The notes under the pieces are model-generated. The model made no database searches. It was given only the letters and a program-made list of their open reading frames with translations, and was not told the origin of the DNA. The position numbers and the translations under genes are program-made. Of a stretch of 64,000 bases of DNA, positions 47,281 to 58,579 are shown in pieces. Each line of letters opens with the position of its first letter. Positions within the stretch are counted from its first letter, which is position 1. Source of the DNA: Clavibacter nebraskensis NCPPB 2581 (GTDB lineage: Bacteria > Actinomycetota > Actinomycetes > Actinomycetales > Microbacteriaceae); the NCBI RefSeq assembly GCF_000355695.1, contig NC_020891.1, positions 2,666,001 through 2,730,000 on the forward strand, in the 5' to 3' direction.

Positions 47281-47699
47281 TATGCGTCGCCTTCCTCGCG
47301 CTTGATGATGCGTGCCTTGAGGGGCAGCTTGTGGATGGCCCGGGTGAGCGCCTCGCGCGCCGTGGCCTCGTCGACGCCGGAGAGCTCGAAGAGCACGCGA
47401 CCCGGCTTGACGTTGGCGACCCACCACTCGACCGAGCCCTTTCCGGAACCCATGCGGGTCTCGGCGGGCTTCTTGGTGAGCGGGCGGTCCGGGAAGATGT
47501 TGATGTACACGTTCCCGCCGCGCTTCACGTGACGCGTCATGGCGATTCGAGCGGACTCGATCTGGCGGTTGGTGACGTAGGCGGGCGTGAGGGCCTGGAT
47601 GCCGTACTCGCCGAACGAGACGACGGTGCCGCCGGTCGCGTGGCCGGTACGACCCGGGTGGTGCTGCTTGCGGTGCTTGACCTTGCGGGGGATCAACAT
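47280..47699 (-). CDS. rplP: 50S ribosomal protein L16
   Basis: Helps position A-site tRNA; 139 residues. [20 protein letters not shown] at the start, then [20 protein letters not shown] and [20 protein letters not shown]. Normal length, lying between rpsC and rpmC. Confidence 0.98.
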   Translation of the reverse strand: MLIPRKVKHRKQHHPGRTGHATGGTVVSFGEYGIQALTPAYVTNRQIESARIAMTRHVKRGGNVYINIFPDRPLTKKPAETRMGSGKGSVEWWVANVKPGRVLFELSGVDEATAREALTRAIHKLPLKARIIKREEGDA

Positions 47700-47701
47700 G
47701 G

Positions 47702-48499
47702 TTACGCCTCAACTCCTGCTGCGGCGACCGGCGCTGCCTCGGCGGCCGGCGCGGTGCGCGGCGCGTTGGTGCGGCGATCTCCGGTTCGACCGTCGGAACG
47801 GTCGTTACGACGCTCCGGGCGCGACGACTTCTGGTTCGCCTGCTCCCGAGCGAGATCCTTGTTCGTGATGTCGCCCTTGTAGACCCAGACCTTCACGCCG
47901 ATGCGGCCGAAGGAGGTGCGGGCCTCGTAGAAGCCGTAGTCGATGTTCGCGCGGAGGGTGTGCAGCGGCACGCGGCCCTCGCGGTAGAACTCCGAGCGGC
48001 TCATCTCGGCACCGCCGAGGCGGCCGGAGACCTGGATGCGGACGCCCTTGGCGCCGGCGCGCTGGGCGCCCTGCAGGCCCTTGCGCATCGCGCGGCGGAA
48101 CGCCACACGACCCGCGAGCTGCTCGGCGATGCCCTGGGCGACCAGCTGCGCCTCGGCCTCGGGGTTCTTCACCTCGAGGATGTTCAGCTGGATCTGCTTG
48201 CCCGTGAGCTTCTCGAGGTCGGCGCGGATGCGCTCGGCCTCGACGCCGCGGCGGCCGATGACGATGCCGGGACGCGCCGTGTAGATGTCCACGCGGACAC
48301 GGTCACGGGTGCGCTCGATCTCGATGCGCGCCACACCGGCGCGGTCGAGGCTCGTCTTGAGCATGGTGCGGATGCGCACGTCCTCGGCGACGTAGTCGCT
48401 GTAACGCTGCCCCTTCTTCGTGCTGTCCGAGAACCAACGCGACACGTGGTCGGTCGTGATCCCGAGACGGAACCCGTACGGGTTGACCTTCTGTCCCAT
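47702..48499 (-). CDS. rpsC: 30S ribosomal protein S3
   Basis: mRNA-entry helicase-type protein with KH domain. 265 residues: [22 protein letters not shown] region with [17 protein letters not shown], and [20 protein letters not shown]. About 45 C-terminal residues (Arg/Asp-rich, then Ala/Pro) exceed the 233-residue E. coli protein. ATG overlaps the rplV stop (TAATG). Confidence 0.97.
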   Translation of the reverse strand: MGQKVNPYGFRLGITTDHVSRWFSDSTKKGQRYSDYVAEDVRIRTMLKTSLDRAGVARIEIERTRDRVRVDIYTARPGIVIGRRGVEAERIRADLEKLTGKQIQLNILEVKNPEAEAQLVAQGIAEQLAGRVAFRRAMRKGLQGAQRAGAKGVRIQVSGRLGGAEMSRSEFYREGRVPLHTLRANIDYGFYEARTSFGRIGVKVWVYKGDITNKDLAREQANQKSSRPERRNDRSDGRTGDRRTNAPRTAPAAEAAPVAAAGVEA

Positions 48500-48891
48500 T
48501 ACTTGCTCGCCTTCTTCGTGGTCGTCGCCACGTCCACCTCATCCGGCGTCGCGAGGACGACCGTGATGTGGCTGGTGCGCTTGTTGATACGGAATGCGCG
48601 ACCCTGTGCGCGGGGCTGGAACCGCTTGAGGGTGGTGCCCTCGTCCACGAACGCCTTGGCGATGTAGAGGTCCTGCTCCGCGAGGAAGCTGTTGGACGCG
48701 TCGGCCTTGACCCGCGCGTTCGCCATGGCCGAGGCCACCAGCTTGTAGATCGGCTCGCTCGCGCCCTGCGGCGCGAACTTCAGGATGGCCAGGGCCTCCT
48801 CGGCCTGCTTGCCACGGATCATGTCCACGACGCGACGGGCCTTCTGGGGGGTGACGCGGATGTGACGCACGCGTGCGATCGACTCCACCAT
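48499..48891 (-). CDS. rplV: 50S ribosomal protein L22
   Basis: Lines the exit tunnel. 130 residues with [20 protein letters not shown], and the beta-hairpin region [20 protein letters not shown]. Macrolide-relevant loop shows no insertion. Last 12 residues are Lys/Thr-rich. Overlaps rpsC. Confidence 0.97.
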   Translation of the reverse strand: MVESIARVRHIRVTPQKARRVVDMIRGKQAEEALAILKFAPQGASEPIYKLVASAMANARVKADASNSFLAEQDLYIAKAFVDEGTTLKRFQPRAQGRAFRINKRTSHITVVLATPDEVDVATTTKKASK

Positions 48892-48916
48892 TTCTCTCCT
48901 CCTTCTCGTCGCCGCG

Positions 48917-49198
48917 TTAGCGGCGACGACCCTTCTTGTCGTCCTTCACGTGGCCGCGGAAGGTGCGCGTGAGCGCGAACTCGCCGAGCTTGTGGCCGAC
49001 CATGGACTCCGTGACGAACACGGGGACGTGCTTGCGACCGTCGTGCACCGCGATGGTGTGACCCAGCATCGCCGGGATGATCATCGAGCGGCGCGACCAG
49101 GTCTTGATCACGTTCTTGCTGCTGGCCTCGTTCGCCGAGATCACCTTGCGGAGCAGGTGGTCGTCGACGAAGGGGCCCTTCTTCAGACTGCGTGGCAT
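48917..49198 (-). CDS. rpsS: 30S ribosomal protein S19
   Basis: Head protein bridging to the 50S. 93 residues: [39 protein letters not shown] and [20 protein letters not shown]. Normal length and position between rplB and rplV. Confidence 0.98.
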   Translation of the reverse strand: MPRSLKKGPFVDDHLLRKVISANEASSKNVIKTWSRRSMIIPAMLGHTIAVHDGRKHVPVFVTESMVGHKLGEFALTRTFRGHVKDDKKGRRR

Positions 49199-49210
49199 CT
49201 TCTACAACTC

Positions 49211-50050
49211 CTACTTGCGCTTCTTGCCGGCGTTGCGGCGGCGAACGATGAGCTTGTCGCTGGGCTTGTTGATGTGGCGCGTGCGGCCTTCCTTCTGGCC
49301 CCACGGGCTGACCGGGTGGCGACCACCGGAGGTCTTGCCCTCACCACCACCGTGCGGGTGGTCGACCGGGTTCATCGCGACACCGCGGACGGTCGGGCGG
49401 ACGCCCTTCCAGCGCATGCGGCCGGCCTTGCCCCAGTTGATGTTCGACTGCTCGGCGTTGCCGACCTCGCCGATGGTCGCGCGGCAGCGCGCATCGACGT
49501 TGCGGATCTCGCCGGAGGGCAGGCGCAGCTGGGCGTAGGGGCCGTCCTTCGCCACGAGGCGCACGGATGCGCCGGCGGAGCGGCCCATCTTCGCGCCGCC
49601 GCCGGGGCGGAGCTCGATGGCGTGGATGACGGTACCGGTGGGGATGTTGCGCAGCGGCAGGTTGTTGCCCGGCTTGATGTCGGCCTGCGGGCCCGACTCG
49701 ACCTTGTCGCCCTGCTTCAGCTTGTTCGGCGCGATGATGTAGCGCTTCGAGCCGTCGATGAAGTGCAGGAGCGCGATGCGCGCCGTGCGGTTGGGGTCGT
49801 ACTCGATGTGCGCGACGGTGGCGAGGACGCCGTCCTTGTCGTTGCGCTTGAAGTCGATGACGCGGTACTGGCGCTTGTGCCCACCGCCGATGTGGCGGGT
49901 GGTGATGCGACCGGCGTTGTTGCGACCACCGTGCTTGGGAAGGGGGCGCAGCAGCGACTTCTCGGGCGTCGAACGCGTGATCTCCGCGAAGTCGGCGACG
50001 GACGAACCGCGACGACCCGGGGTCGTGGGCTTGTACTTGCGAATGGCCAT
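49211..50050 (-). CDS. rplB: 50S ribosomal protein L2
   Basis: Needed for peptidyl-transferase assembly. 279 residues: [40 protein letters not shown], and the universally conserved [18 protein letters not shown] with the key histidine. Normal length. Confidence 0.98.
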   Translation of the reverse strand: MAIRKYKPTTPGRRGSSVADFAEITRSTPEKSLLRPLPKHGGRNNAGRITTRHIGGGHKRQYRVIDFKRNDKDGVLATVAHIEYDPNRTARIALLHFIDGSKRYIIAPNKLKQGDKVESGPQADIKPGNNLPLRNIPTGTVIHAIELRPGGGAKMGRSAGASVRLVAKDGPYAQLRLPSGEIRNVDARCRATIGEVGNAEQSNINWGKAGRMRWKGVRPTVRGVAMNPVDHPHGGGEGKTSGGRHPVSPWGQKEGRTRHINKPSDKLIVRRRNAGKKRK

Positions 50051-50072
50051 TGGTGTTTTCCTAGTCCCGGTC

Positions 50073-50372
50073 TCAGCCGACAGTCGTGAAGATGTCGATG
50101 GAGCCCGACTTGAGGGAGACGATGGCGCGCTTGGTGTCCTTGCGCTTGCCCATCCCGAACTTGGTCCGGCGGGTCTTGCCCTGCTTGTTGAGCGTGTTGA
50201 CCGACGCGACCTGCACGCCGAAGATCTTCTCGATGGCGAGCTTGATCTCGGTCTTGTTCGAGCGGGGGTCCACGATGAACGTGTACTTGCCCTGGTCGAT
50301 CAGGCCGTAGCTCTTCTCGGAGACGACCGGCGCGATGATGATGTCGCGGGGATCCTTCTGGGTGGCGCTCAT
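50073..50372 (-). CDS. rplW: 50S ribosomal protein L23
   Basis: Tunnel-exit protein, trigger-factor docking site. 99 residues: [39 protein letters not shown] and [20 protein letters not shown]. Its ATG overlaps the rplD stop (ATGA). Confidence 0.98.
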   Translation of the reverse strand: MSATQKDPRDIIIAPVVSEKSYGLIDQGKYTFIVDPRSNKTEIKLAIEKIFGVQVASVNTLNKQGKTRRTKFGMGKRKDTKRAIVSLKSGSIDIFTTVG

Positions 50373-51025
50373 GCGGCAACCTCTTCCTTGGCCGTCTTCG
50401 ACTCGACGAACGCGTCGTACGCGCCCTTCGTGAAGACGATGTCGTCGCTCACGAGCACGTCGTACGCGTTGAGCTGGTCGTAGGACAGCACGTGGACCGT
50501 CGGGATGTTGCGCACGCTGCGGAGGCTGACCTCGTCGGTGCGCTCCAGGACGATGAGGACGTGCTTGCTCGTGGCGATGCCCTCGAGCAGCGCGACCACG
50601 GTCTTCGTCGAGGGGACGTCTCCGGCGGAGAGGCTCTCGATGACGTGGAGGCGGGCGCCGCGCGCGCGGTCGGAGAGGGCGCCGAGCAGAGCCGCGGCGA
50701 TCATCTTCTTGGGGGTGCGCTGCGAGTAGTTGCGGGGCGTGGGTCCGTGGACGATGCCACCGCCGGTCATCTGGGGGGCGCGGATCGAGCCCTGACGAGC
50801 GCGACCGGTCCCCTTCTGCTTGAACGGCTTGCGGCCGGCGCCGGAGACCTCGCCGCGGCCCTTGGTCTTGTGCGTTCCCTGGCGCGCCGCGGCGAGCTGG
50901 GCGACGACGACCTGGTGGATGAGCGGGACGTTGGTCTGCACGTCGAAGAGCGACGCGGGCAGGTCGACGGAGCCGGTGACTGCACCGGTCGCGTCGAGGA
51001 CGTCGAGCTGGGTGTCGGTAGCCAT
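50369..51025 (-). CDS. rplD: 50S ribosomal protein L4
   Basis: Tunnel-wall protein; in E. coli also the S10 operon repressor. 218 residues with the extended loop [19 protein letters not shown] and [20 protein letters not shown], then [20 protein letters not shown]. Normal length. No L4-type attenuator was recognised in the S10 leader. Confidence 0.97.
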   Translation of the reverse strand: MATDTQLDVLDATGAVTGSVDLPASLFDVQTNVPLIHQVVVAQLAAARQGTHKTKGRGEVSGAGRKPFKQKGTGRARQGSIRAPQMTGGGIVHGPTPRNYSQRTPKKMIAAALLGALSDRARGARLHVIESLSAGDVPSTKTVVALLEGIATSKHVLIVLERTDEVSLRSVRNIPTVHVLSYDQLNAYDVLVSDDIVFTKGAYDAFVESKTAKEEVAA

Positions 51026-51027
51026 GA

Positions 51028-51681
51028 CTACTTCCCCTTCACTGCGTTGCGGACGAAGACGATGCGGCCACGCGCGCCGGGCACTGCGCCCTTGACGAGC
51101 AGGAGGCCCTTCTCGGCGTCCACGCTATGGACGACGAGGTTCAGCACGGTGACGCGCTCGCCGCCCATGCGACCGGCCATGCGCATGCCCTTGAAGACAC
51201 GGCTGGGGGTCGAGGAGGCGCCGATGGAACCGGGCTTGCGGTGGTTGCGGTGCGAACCGTGCGAGGCCGAGACGCCCTTGAAGTTGTGGCGCTTCATGAC
51301 GCCGGCGAAGCCCTTGCCCTTGCTGGTGCCGACGACGTCGACCTTGGAGCCGGGCTCGAACGCGCCGACGGTGATCTCCTGGCCGAGCGTGTACTCGGCG
51401 AAGTCGGCCGTGCGGACCTCGGTGAGGTGGCGGCGCGGCGTGACGCCGGCCTTCTCGAAGTGGCCGGTGCTCGGCTTGTCGGCCTTGCGGGGGTCGATCT
51501 GGCCGTAGGCGATCTGGATGGCGCCGTAGCCGTCGACCTCGGGCGTGCGCACCTGGGTGACGACGTTCGGGGTGATCTGCACGACGGTCACGGGGATGAG
51601 CTTGTTGTTCTCGTCCCACACCTGCGTCATGCCCAGCTTCGTGCCGAGCAGACCGGTGAAAGTCCTGTTAGCGGTAGACAT
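51028..51681 (-). CDS. rplC: 50S ribosomal protein L3
   Basis: One of the first large-subunit proteins to assemble. 217 residues: [40 protein letters not shown] and [20 protein letters not shown] with the peptidyl-transferase loop [19 protein letters not shown]. Normal length. Confidence 0.98.
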   Translation of the reverse strand: MSTANRTFTGLLGTKLGMTQVWDENNKLIPVTVVQITPNVVTQVRTPEVDGYGAIQIAYGQIDPRKADKPSTGHFEKAGVTPRRHLTEVRTADFAEYTLGQEITVGAFEPGSKVDVVGTSKGKGFAGVMKRHNFKGVSASHGSHRNHRKPGSIGASSTPSRVFKGMRMAGRMGGERVTVLNLVVHSVDAEKGLLLVKGAVPGARGRIVFVRNAVKGK

Positions 51682-51689
51682 GGGTTCCC

Positions 51690-51998
51690 TTAGAGCTTGA
51701 TCTCGATGTTGACGTCGGCCGGGAGGTCGAGTCGCATGAGCGAGTCGACCGCCTTCGGCGTCGGGTCGACGATGTCGATCAGACGCTTGTGCGTGCGCAT
51801 CTCGAAGTGCTCGCGGCTGTCCTTGTACTTGTGGGGGGAACGGATCACGCAGATCACGTTCTTCTCCGTGGGCAGCGGCACCGGGCCGACGACCGTGGCG
51901 CCCGCGCGGGTCACCGTGTCGACGATCTTCCGGGCCGAGGAGTCGATGACCGAGTGGTCGTACGACTTAAGTCGGATGCGGATCTTCTGTCCCGCCAT
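51690..51998 (-). CDS. rpsJ: 30S ribosomal protein S10
   Basis: Small-subunit protein that also joins NusB in antitermination. 102 residues: [40 protein letters not shown] and [19 protein letters not shown]. First gene of the S10 operon. ATG 51998 is preceded by a GA-rich stretch (GAGAGAGAG). Confidence 0.98.
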   Translation of the reverse strand: MAGQKIRIRLKSYDHSVIDSSARKIVDTVTRAGATVVGPVPLPTEKNVICVIRSPHKYKDSREHFEMRTHKRLIDIVDPTPKAVDSLMRLDLPADVNIEIKL

Positions 51999-52400
51999 GT
52001 GTGACTCTCTCTCTTTCGTGCGTCATGCGGCCTCGGACCGTATTGGACGCGTGTGTCCCTCGCTCGGATGGCCCGGCCTCGTGGCGCGCCCCATCCGTCG
52101 TGCACCCGGGCACGCATCGTGGGACGCGGCCTCGGGCAGCTCGTGCACCCGCCCGCATGCGGACGCGGACGAGCGCTGCTCATCCGGTGGGTGTCGTGTG
52201 CTTCTGCTCTGCTGCCCGCGGCCTAACCTGCCCAGGGAGCGACGAGCGCTCCGGGCGGCTATGCACTGCCTGGCAGTGATCCGACGTCTCGCGCGCAGGG
52301 CGGCGTGCGTCGGAATGTTGAACTAGACGAGTTTGTCATAGTCCGGCCACGCGTGCAACCCGGGCGTGTCGCGCCCACTCCTCCGTGATCCCGGGGCTCG
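51999..52400 (-). promoter_or_regulatory. S10 operon leader and intergenic region
   Basis: About 400 bases without a supported gene between the topoisomerase terminator and rpsJ. Short open frames here lack a ribosome site and family resemblance. A perfect 7-1-7 palindrome CACTGCC-T-GGCAGTG lies at 52264-52278. No -35/-10 pair stands out; TACGGT 55 bases before rpsJ is a weak -10. The operon promoter must be here or upstream. Confidence 0.4.
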
Positions 52401-52432
52401 CGGCGCCTCGAGCCTGCGGCGTCGAGGCGCCG
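52401..52432 (-). terminator. Terminator of the topoisomerase IB gene
   Basis: Perfect 11-bp stem (CGGCGCCTCGA) with a 10-base loop, seven bases past the stop codon. Confidence 0.7.
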
Positions 52433-52438
52433 TCGCGG

Positions 52439-53407
52439 TCACCGGAACAGCAGGTTCCGCAGCTCCGTCTCCCCCGACGCGAGGCGCTGCGGATCGATCG
52501 TGCGGCCGTGGACGTACTCGTCGACGAGCCGCGGGTCCACATAGCTGTTCTTCGCGATGGTCGGGGTGTTGCTGAGCACCTCGGCGGCGTCGCGGTACGC
52601 TTGCGCGAGCGCCCGCTGCCGCTTGCCCTTGGTCGCCTCGGGTCCGTGCTTCGCCAGGCTGATCGCCGCGGCGACCGTGCCGTGCAGGGTGCGGAAGTCC
52701 TTCGCGGTGAACTCGCCGCCCGTCCGCTCCCGCACGTAGTCGTTGATGTCGGCCGCACCGAGCGGGTGCCACTCGCCGTCGACCTCGTAGGCCAGCAGCC
52801 GGGCGTTCGGGCCCCGCTCCTGAAGCCCGCCCACGACCTGCACCAGGTCGTGGTCGCGGATGTCGCTCGACCACTCCTGCCCGCTCTTCGCGGGGAACTC
52901 GAGGTGCACGGTGTCCTCGTGCACGGTGACGTGGGAGCACAGCAGCGTCGACAGCCCGTGGCTGCCGTTCGACTCGGTGTACCGCTCGCTGCCGACGCGG
53001 AGGCTGCCCGTGTCGAGCATGCGGAACCCGGCGGCCAGCGCGCGCTCGCGCGTGAAGCCGTCCTGCCGGAGGTGGATGGTGACCTGGCGGCGCGCGGACG
53101 GCAGCGACTCGGCGAGCTGCAGCGACCGGTCGAACTTGATCCGGTCCTTCTGCTCGCGCCAGGTCGGGTGGTAGATGTACTGGCGGCGCCCGGCGCTGTC
53201 CATGCCCGTCGCCTGCACGTGCCCGTTCTCGTACGGCGCGATCCAGACGTCGGTCCACGCCGGCGGGATCCCGAGGTGCTCCATGCGGGCGCGCAGCGCC
53301 CTGTCCGTGACCCGGTTCCCGTCGGCGTCGAGGTAGGTCCAGCCCTTCCCGGCCCTCTTGCGGGTGTAGCCCTTGCCGGTGGCGTCGCTGCGCCGGAGTC
53401 TGACCAT
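52439..53407 (-). CDS. DNA topoisomerase IB (poxvirus/bacterial type)
   Basis: Relaxes supercoils by transient 3'-phosphotyrosyl nicking. 322 residues. The active-site tyrosine is Y289 in AKNSYVDPRLVDEYVHG; the other catalytic residues fit R137 (LRVGSERY), K174 (EFPAKSG) and R239 (FRTLHGT). The N-terminal part has WIAPYENGHVQATGMDSAGR and the YHPTWREQKDRIKF block of this family. Length is typical. ATG 53407 has TAGGTT exactly six bases upstream and no ribosome site, so the mRNA is probably leaderless. It lies between tuf and rpsJ, which are neighbours in many actinobacteria. Confidence 0.94.
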   Translation of the reverse strand: MVRLRRSDATGKGYTRKRAGKGWTYLDADGNRVTDRALRARMEHLGIPPAWTDVWIAPYENGHVQATGMDSAGRRQYIYHPTWREQKDRIKFDRSLQLAESLPSARRQVTIHLRQDGFTRERALAAGFRMLDTGSLRVGSERYTESNGSHGLSTLLCSHVTVHEDTVHLEFPAKSGQEWSSDIRDHDLVQVVGGLQERGPNARLLAYEVDGEWHPLGAADINDYVRERTGGEFTAKDFRTLHGTVAAAISLAKHGPEATKGKRQRALAQAYRDAAEVLSNTPTIAKNSYVDPRLVDEYVHGRTIDPQRLASGETELRNLLFR

Positions 53408-53413
53408 TGATCG

Positions 53414-53419
53414 AACCTA
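53414..53419 (-). promoter_or_regulatory. Probable -10 element of a leaderless topoisomerase promoter
   Basis: TAGGTT on the minus strand, six bases (CGATCA) before the ATG at 53407. Confidence 0.5.
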
Positions 53420-53495
53420 CCCGCTGTCCCGCCATCGGTTAGGGCACGATGCGAAGGCTCCCGGCCAGCCGTGACACCTCGCGACCCGTCAACGG

Positions 53496-53532
53496 CCGAC
53501 AGGGCCGGGCCATGACGGCCCGACCCTGTCGG
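53496..53532 (-). terminator. Terminator of the str operon after tuf
   Basis: 16-bp stem with one mismatch (CCGACAGGG... arms) and an ATGAC loop, 25 bases past the tuf stop. Confidence 0.75.
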
Positions 53533-53556
53533 AGGTGGTGCTGGTGGAGCTGGGTG

Positions 53557-54750
<1,194 letters not shown>

Positions 54751-54780
54751 TGTGGGTCCTCCTCAGGACTCGGTTGCGGA

Positions 54781-54802
54781 GCGTCCGGTTGTTCCCGGAC
54801 GC
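54781..54802 (-). other. Hairpin in the fusA-tuf gap
   Basis: Perfect 8-bp stem (GCGTCCGG) with a TTGTTC loop on the plus-strand reading, 31 bases before the tuf start. It may be a processing site or part of the tuf leader. Confidence 0.5.
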
Positions 54803-54863
54803 CCTGCGTGTTGGAGATCTTGCTTATGGTACTGAAACGGCGGATGCCGCTCGAACTGGAGGG

Positions 54864-56978
54864 CTACTCGCCCTTGTTCTTCTGGACGATCTCGTCGGCG
54901 ACAGCCTTCGGGACCTCGGCGTAGCTGCCGAAGCTCATCGAGTACACCGCGCGGCCCGAGGTCTTGCTCCTCAGGTCGCCGACGTAGCCGAACATCTCCG
55001 ACAGGGGGACGTTCGCGGTGATGACCTTCACGCCGCTCGCGTCCTCCATGGCCTGGATCTGGCCGCGACGGGAGTTCAGGTCGCCGATGACGTCGCCCAT
55101 GTACTCCTCGGGCGTGCGGACCTCGACGGCCATGAGCGGCTCGAGCAGAACGGGCTTCGCCTTGCGCGCGGCCTCCTTGAAGGCCATCGAGCCGGCGATC
55201 TTGAACGCCATCTCCGAGGAGTCGACGTCGTGCGCGGCGCCGTCGAGCAGCGTCGCCTTCACGCCGACCATCGGGTAGCCGGCGAGGATGCCGACCTGGA
55301 GCGCATCCTGGATGCCCGCGTCCACCGACGGGATGTACTCCCGGGGGACGCGACCGCCGGTGACCTTGTTGTCGAACTCGTAGGTCTTCTCCGCGGTCAC
55401 CTCCATGGGCTCGATCTTGATCTGGATCTTGGCGAACTGCCCGGATCCACCCGTCTGCTTCTTGTGCGTGAAGTCGTGCTTGTCGACCGTGCCACGGATG
55501 GTCTCGCGGTACGCGACCTGCGGCTTGCCGACGTTGGCCTCGACGTTGAACTCGCGCTTCATGCGGTCGACCAGGATGTCGAGGTGGAGCTCGCCCATGC
55601 CCTTGATGACCGTCTGACCGGTCTCCTGGTTCTGCTCCGTGCGGAAGGTCGGGTCCTCTTCAGCGAGCTTCTGGATAGCGACACCCAGCTTCTCCTGGTC
55701 GGCCTTCGTCTTCGGCTCGATCGCGACCTCGATGACGGGCTCGGGGAACGTCATCGACTCGAGGACGATCTGCTCCTGCGGGTCGCACAGCGTGTCGCCC
55801 GTGGTCGTGTCCTTGAGGCCGATGACCGCGTAGATGTGACCAGCGGTGACCGAGTCGACCGGGTTCTCCTTGTTGGAGTGCATCTGGAAGATCTTCCCGA
55901 TGCGCTCCTTCTTGCCCTTGGTCGAGTTGATGACCTGCGAGCCGCTCGCGATGGTGCCCGAGTAGACCCGGACGTACGTGAGGCGACCGAAGAACGGGTG
56001 CACCGCGACCTTGAACGCGAGCGCCGAGAAGGGCTCGGTCGAGTCGGGCTTGCGGATGATGATCTTCTCCTCGTCGCGCACGTCGTGTCCCTCCATGGGG
56101 GGCACGTCAAGCGGGCTGGGGAGGTAGTCGACCACCGCGTCGAGCATCGGCTGGACGCCGCGGTTCTTGAACGCGGAGCCGCAGAGCACGGGGTAGATCT
56201 CGCTGTTGACGGTGAGCTTGCGGATGGCGGCCTTGATCTCCGCCACCGTCAGCTCCTCGCCGCCGAAGTACTTCTCGAGCAGCGCGTCGTCGGTCTCGGC
56301 GACGGTCTCGAGCAGCTTGGCCCGGTACTCGTCCGCCTTGTCCTGCAGATCCGCGGGGATCTCCTCGATGTCGTACTTCGCACCGAGCTCGACGTCTCCC
56401 TTGGAGTCGCCGCGCCAGGTCAGCGCGCGCATCTCGACGAGGTCGATGACGCCCTCGAAGCCGCTCTCGGAGCCGATGGGCAGCTGGATGACCAGCGGCT
56501 TCGCGCCGAGGCGGTTGACGATGGTGTCGACCGTGAAGTAGAAGTCGGCGCCGAGCTTGTCCATCTTGTTGACGAAGCAGATGCGCGGCACGTCGTACTT
56601 GTCGGCCTGGCGCCACACCGTCTCGGACTGGGGCTCGACGCCCTCCTTGCCGTCGAACACGGCGACCGCGCCGTCGAGGACGCGGAGCGAACGCTCCACC
56701 TCGACGGTGAAGTCGACGTGCCCGGGGGTGTCGATGATGTTGATCTGGTTCTTGTTCCAGAAGCACGTTGTCGCGGCGGACGTGATCGTGATGCCGCGCT
56801 CCTGCTCCTGGGCCATCCAGTCCATCGTGGCGGCGCCGTCGTGGACCTCGCCGATCTTGTGAGTGATGCCCGTGTAGTACAGGATGCGCTCGGTGGTGGT
56901 GGTCTTGCCGGCATCGATGTGAGCCATGATGCCGATGTTGCGGACCTTGTTCAGGTCGGTGAGCACGTCCTGTGCCAC
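54864..56978 (-). CDS. fusA: Elongation factor G
   Basis: Translocation GTPase, 704 residues. G motifs: [28 protein letters not shown] and [10 protein letters not shown]; later domains include [18 protein letters not shown] and [13 protein letters not shown]. Start is GTG 56978 with GGAGGAA upstream. Standard str operon place between rpsG and tuf. Confidence 0.98.
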   Translation of the reverse strand: MAQDVLTDLNKVRNIGIMAHIDAGKTTTTERILYYTGITHKIGEVHDGAATMDWMAQEQERGITITSAATTCFWNKNQINIIDTPGHVDFTVEVERSLRVLDGAVAVFDGKEGVEPQSETVWRQADKYDVPRICFVNKMDKLGADFYFTVDTIVNRLGAKPLVIQLPIGSESGFEGVIDLVEMRALTWRGDSKGDVELGAKYDIEEIPADLQDKADEYRAKLLETVAETDDALLEKYFGGEELTVAEIKAAIRKLTVNSEIYPVLCGSAFKNRGVQPMLDAVVDYLPSPLDVPPMEGHDVRDEEKIIIRKPDSTEPFSALAFKVAVHPFFGRLTYVRVYSGTIASGSQVINSTKGKKERIGKIFQMHSNKENPVDSVTAGHIYAVIGLKDTTTGDTLCDPQEQIVLESMTFPEPVIEVAIEPKTKADQEKLGVAIQKLAEEDPTFRTEQNQETGQTVIKGMGELHLDILVDRMKREFNVEANVGKPQVAYRETIRGTVDKHDFTHKKQTGGSGQFAKIQIKIEPMEVTAEKTYEFDNKVTGGRVPREYIPSVDAGIQDALQVGILAGYPMVGVKATLLDGAAHDVDSSEMAFKIAGSMAFKEAARKAKPVLLEPLMAVEVRTPEEYMGDVIGDLNSRRGQIQAMEDASGVKVITANVPLSEMFGYVGDLRSKTSGRAVYSMSFGSYAEVPKAVADEIVQKNKGE

Positions 56979-57025
56979 AGGTTCCTCCGAAAGGGGTTGG
57001 TGGTGCTGTCGAACTAGGTGGTCGA

Positions 57026-57496
57026 CTACCAGCGGTAGTGGGCGAACGCCTTGTTCGACTCGGCCATCTTGTGGGTGTCCTCGCGGCGCTTGACCGCGGC
57101 ACCGAGGCCGTTGGATGCGTCGAGGATCTCGTTGGTGAGACGCTCGGTCATGGTCTTCTCGCGACGCGACTTGGCGTACGTCGTGAGCCAGCGGAGTGCG
57201 AGGGTGTTCGCGCGGTGCGGCTTGACCTCGATCGGCACCTGGTAGGTGGAGCCACCCACGCGGCGCGAGCGGACCTCGAGGGCCGGGCGGACGTTGTCGA
57301 GCGCCTTCTTCAGCGTGACGACGGCGTCCTGGCCGTTCTTCGCGGCGACGCCGGCGAGGGCGTCGTAGACGATCTTCTCGGCGAGGCCCTTCTTGCCGTC
57401 GAGCAGGATCTTGTTGACGAGCTGGCTGACGATCGGCGCACCGTAGACGGGATCTGCGACGACAGGGCGCTTGGGGGCGGGACCCTTGCGAGGCAT
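57026..57496 (-). CDS. rpsG: 30S ribosomal protein S7
   Basis: Head-assembly protein; 156 residues. [40 protein letters not shown] and [20 protein letters not shown] are typical. Its ATG overlaps the rpsL stop (TAATG). Confidence 0.98.
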   Translation of the reverse strand: MPRKGPAPKRPVVADPVYGAPIVSQLVNKILLDGKKGLAEKIVYDALAGVAAKNGQDAVVTLKKALDNVRPALEVRSRRVGGSTYQVPIEVKPHRANTLALRWLTTYAKSRREKTMTERLTNEILDASNGLGAAVKRREDTHKMAESNKAFAHYRW

Positions 57497-57870
57497 TACT
57501 TCTTCTCCATCTTCGCGCCGTACCGGCTGCGAGCCTGCTTGCGGTTCTTCACGGCCTGGGTGTCGAGCGCGCCGCGGACGATCTTGTAGCGCACGCCGGG
57601 GAGGTCCTTCACGCGACCGCCGCGGACGAGCACCATGGAGTGCTCCTGGAGGTTGTGGCCCTCACCGGGGATGTAGGCCGTGACCTCCTGGCCGTTGCTG
57701 AGCTTGACGCGGGCGACCTTGCGCAGGGCCGAGTTCGGCTTCTTGGGCGTGGTCGTGTAGACGCGGGTGCAGACGCCGCGCTGCTGGGGGTTCGCCTTCA
57801 GGGCGGGCGCCTTGGTCTTGACGACCTTGGGCGTGCGGCCCTTGCGGACCAGCTGCTGGATGGTGGGCAC
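57496..57870 (-). CDS. rpsL: 30S ribosomal protein S12
   Basis: Decoding-centre protein and site of streptomycin resistance mutations. 124 residues: [20 protein letters not shown], then [19 protein letters not shown] and [20 protein letters not shown]. The streptomycin-sensitive lysines (TTPKKPNS) are unchanged. Start is GTG. First gene of the str operon, with a leader of about 230 bases. Confidence 0.98.
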   Translation of the reverse strand: MPTIQQLVRKGRTPKVVKTKAPALKANPQQRGVCTRVYTTTPKKPNSALRKVARVKLSNGQEVTAYIPGEGHNLQEHSMVLVRGGRVKDLPGVRYKIVRGALDTQAVKNRKQARSRYGAKMEKK

Positions 57871-58109
57871 TACGGGACTCCTCGATGCTGCACGGTGACA
57901 GCGGGTTGATGGTCAGCATTCGACGCCCGCGAGCGGGGATCGAGTTCAACTGGACCCGCGCGTCCGCCGACCACGGGAGTGGGAGGCGCCGGCGGGTATG
58001 CCGTGGGGGCCGGCCGAATGGACGAACCCTGGTCGATGCGCTCCCGTGCGGCTCGGCGCACCGACTTCACGGCACGACACGAGCGCACGCGTGAGCGCAC
58101 ACCTCGGCA
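57871..58109 (-). promoter_or_regulatory. Leader of the str operon
   Basis: About 230 noncoding bases between the promoter and rpsL. I recognise no attenuator or ribosomal-protein binding structure and no ORF with a ribosome site. Confidence 0.4.
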
Positions 58110-58138
58110 ACGATACAGTTCCGCGACTCGCCGGTCAA
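58110..58138 (-). promoter_or_regulatory. str operon promoter
   Basis: TTGACC (58133-58138), 17-base spacer, TATCGT (58110-58115) on the minus strand: the best sigma-70-type match in the window. The TGA inside TTGACC is the stop codon of the upstream membrane protein gene. Confidence 0.8.
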
Positions 58139-58560
58139 ACGTTGGACGAGGGGCCGCGAGCCGCCAGCGCGACGGCACCGAGGCCCAGCAGCGCCGAGAT
58201 GCCGAGCACGGCGACGCCGAACGGATCCACGAGGTGCCGGAGGGCGAACGCGAGGCTCGCGAACACGTCCGCGCCGGCCAGCAGGTAGAGGACGGCGCCG
58301 AGGATCCCGTACGCGAGCCAGGCGGCGGCGCCCCAGCCGAGGACCGGCAGGATGGGGATCCGCCGCTCCCGGTCGGCCTCGCGGGTGGTGCGGATGAGGC
58401 CGACGGTGAAGACCAGCGTGGCGCTCACGACCATCACGGGTCCGAGGAGCACGCCCGCGTCGCGCTCGGGGATCACGTCGTCACCGCCCAGCAGCGCGAC
58501 GAAGCCGAAGACGCACACGACCAGCGCGACGTGCATGACGGCAGCCAGGAGGGGGATCAC
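58135..58560 (-). CDS. Small integral membrane protein of unknown function
   Basis: 141 residues with four hydrophobic segments (about 2-24, 37-57, 72-95 and 110-135) and a short charged loop (TTREADRERR) between the second and third. I do not recognise the family. The GTG at 58560 is chosen because CAGGCT lies six bases upstream, like the leaderless starts nearby; an internal ATG eight codons later is the alternative. Its stop codon lies in the -35 element of the str promoter. Confidence 0.65.
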   Translation of the reverse strand: MIPLLAAVMHVALVVCVFGFVALLGGDDVIPERDAGVLLGPVMVVSATLVFTVGLIRTTREADRERRIPILPVLGWGAAAWLAYGILGAVLYLLAGADVFASLAFALRHLVDPFGVAVLGISALLGLGAVALAARGPSSNV

Positions 58561-58579
58561 TCTCCCAGCCTGGCACGCG

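Noticed and set aside
52323-53435. Alternative long minus-strand frame overlapping topoisomerase IB
   Set aside because: Its translation is Arg/Pro/Ala low complexity, whereas the frame at 52439-53407 has all catalytic residues of topoisomerase IB.
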